A stretch of 52,044 nt of DNA from Gemmata massiliana. Its GTDB lineage: Bacteria > Planctomycetota > Planctomycetia > Gemmatales > Gemmataceae. Below the pieces are notes generated by a model. That model was not told where the DNA came from. It saw only the letters and a program-made list of their open reading frames with translations, and did no database searches. The translations under genes were made by a program, and so were the position numbers. Shown here in pieces: positions 51,329-52,044 of the stretch. Within the stretch, counting starts at the first letter, position 1. Each line of letters opens with the position of its first letter. The stretch lies in assembly GCA_000531095.1 (NCBI GenBank), contig HG799468.1, positions 1 through 52,044 on the forward strand. Direction: 5' to 3'.

Positions 51329-52044
51329 ATGAAAAACCTGAAATTCAGCTCCAAGATGGCGATCATGATTGGCGTTCTGGCCCTGACGGCCGTCGCCATT
51401 ACTGCGACCGCGGTGGCGCAACTCAGCGCACTCAACAACGAGGTGCGGCGCCTCGTCGACAATTCCGCCAAGGGTGTGGAGGCCTCGCAAGAGATCCGGA
51501 TCGACGTGCTCGAATCGATACGCCACGAGCGCGGCACGATTATCGCGATCGAGGACGAGGATTCAAAAAGGTACGCGGAGTCGGCGCGCCAGGCAAATGC
51601 GCGAGTCGAACGGCAGCGCGAGGTGCTGCTCAAACTAATCGACCCGCGCAGCGACGAGCGCGCGTTGCTCGATGAATTCACGCGCAACTGGGAGGAGTTC
51701 AAGAAGGTACAAAAGGAATCGCTGCGGTTGGCGGTACTGAACACGGACATCAAGGCGCAGCGCCTTCGGAACGGGCGCTTTTTGGACCGCAGTAAGGAAG
51801 TCCAATCCGCCCTCGATGCCCTTTTGGGCGCTGGCGACGGCGCCGGGGCAGAAGTGCCGAAGGACGGCAAACCCGTCCCGATCAACTGGAAGCGCACCCA
51901 CACCATTTACGCCACCGCCAGCGACCTTCACGAACTGTTCGTCCAACTGACCCTGCTCATCAACGCCGCGACCGACAACGAAATGGCCCGCCCGAACGAG
52001 ACCATCAAGGAGCTCCAACTCAAAATGCGCGCCCACTTCAAGGA
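51329..52044 (+). CDS. Methyl-accepting chemotaxis protein, 5' part only
   Basis: The frame from the ATG at 51329 stays open for 238 codons to the end of the window. It begins with a short basic stretch and a membrane helix (MAIMIGVLALTAVAITATAVA), followed by a long helical sensory region with SIRHERGTIIAIEDEDSKRY, a four-helix-bundle ligand domain of the 4HB_MCP type. The second membrane helix, HAMP and signalling tip lie beyond the window. Being last in this operon it should be the cognate receptor of the CheA-like kinase. A weak GGA-type ribosome-binding site precedes it; the preceding cheW ends 87 bases before. Confidence 0.85.
   Translation, partial: MKNLKFSSKMAIMIGVLALTAVAITATAVAQLSALNNEVRRLVDNSAKGVEASQEIRIDVLESIRHERGTIIAIEDEDSKRYAESARQANARVERQREVLLKLIDPRSDERALLDEFTRNWEEFKKVQKESLRLAVLNTDIKAQRLRNGRFLDRSKEVQSALDALLGAGDGAGAEVPKDGKPVPINWKRTHTIYATASDLHELFVQLTLLINAATDNEMARPNETIKELQLKMRAHFK

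Noticed and set aside
1-52044. CRISPR arrays, tRNA or rRNA genes, IS elements with transposase
   Set aside because: Looked for and not found: no regularly spaced repeats, no tRNA-like cloverleaf recognised by eye, no transposase or integrase motifs. A covariance-model tRNA scan would be the decisive test.

Overview
The window is GC-rich, densely coded bacterial DNA. It very probably comes from a planctomycete, most likely a Gemmata-like member of the Gemmataceae. The evidence is the set of planctomycete-expanded families: secreted cytochrome-type proteins of the DUF1549/DUF1553 and DUF1587/1592/1588/1585 classes, DUF1501 and DUF1552 Tat proteins, and several very large PAS/hybrid kinases. I see no rRNA, tRNA, CRISPR array, transposase or replication origin.

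Layout. 1-900 is non-coding and opens with an intrinsic terminator for a gene to the left. 0.9-12.7 kb holds a SET-domain protein, an unknown protein, a sigma-54 (NtrC-type) response regulator, a lone receiver-like protein, a di-heme cytochrome c peroxidase gene broken by a one-base frameshift, a Tat-exported bicupin (oxalate decarboxylase-like), and two hybrid histidine kinases lying tail to tail with overlapping stop codons. 12.7-13.6 kb is non-coding and carries a large inverted repeat. 13.6-16.5 kb is a YtrA-type GntR/ABC-transporter operon. 16.8-24.0 kb holds a complete bacterial lipoxygenase, a sulfotransferase, a family-4-like glycosyltransferase, a second glycosyltransferase-like protein and a polysaccharide-export-type ABC permease; this looks like a surface glycan locus. 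24.4-29.5 kb is a DUF1553-DUF1501-unknown operon interrupted by a 29-bp inverted repeat. 29.5-35.0 kb is metabolic: a PQQ-type beta-propeller, a class V aminotransferase, and an enolase-superfamily/SDR/alpha-beta hydrolase operon. 35.2-42.3 kb has two SMI1/KNR4-like proteins, a small RING-like membrane protein, DUF1552 and a 1387-residue cytochrome protein. 42.6-44.8 kb has a DinG-like helicase and a small zinc ribbon. 44.9-45.6 kb is a junction of gene remnants.

45.66-52.04 kb is the most interesting part: a Wsp-like chemosensory system. A receiver domain strikingly like that of WspR is fused to a SpoIIE/PP2C serine phosphatase instead of a GGDEF domain. It is divergent from an operon encoding an Hpt-STAS protein, a CheA-type hybrid kinase with two CheW-like modules and a C-terminal receiver, a CheW, and a methyl-accepting chemotaxis protein cut by the window edge. 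The likely reading is that chemosensory phosphorylation here feeds an anti-sigma/STAS partner switch rather than c-di-GMP synthesis. A second new-looking item is a ~50-residue module present once in the sulfotransferase and twice in the neighbouring glycosyltransferase.
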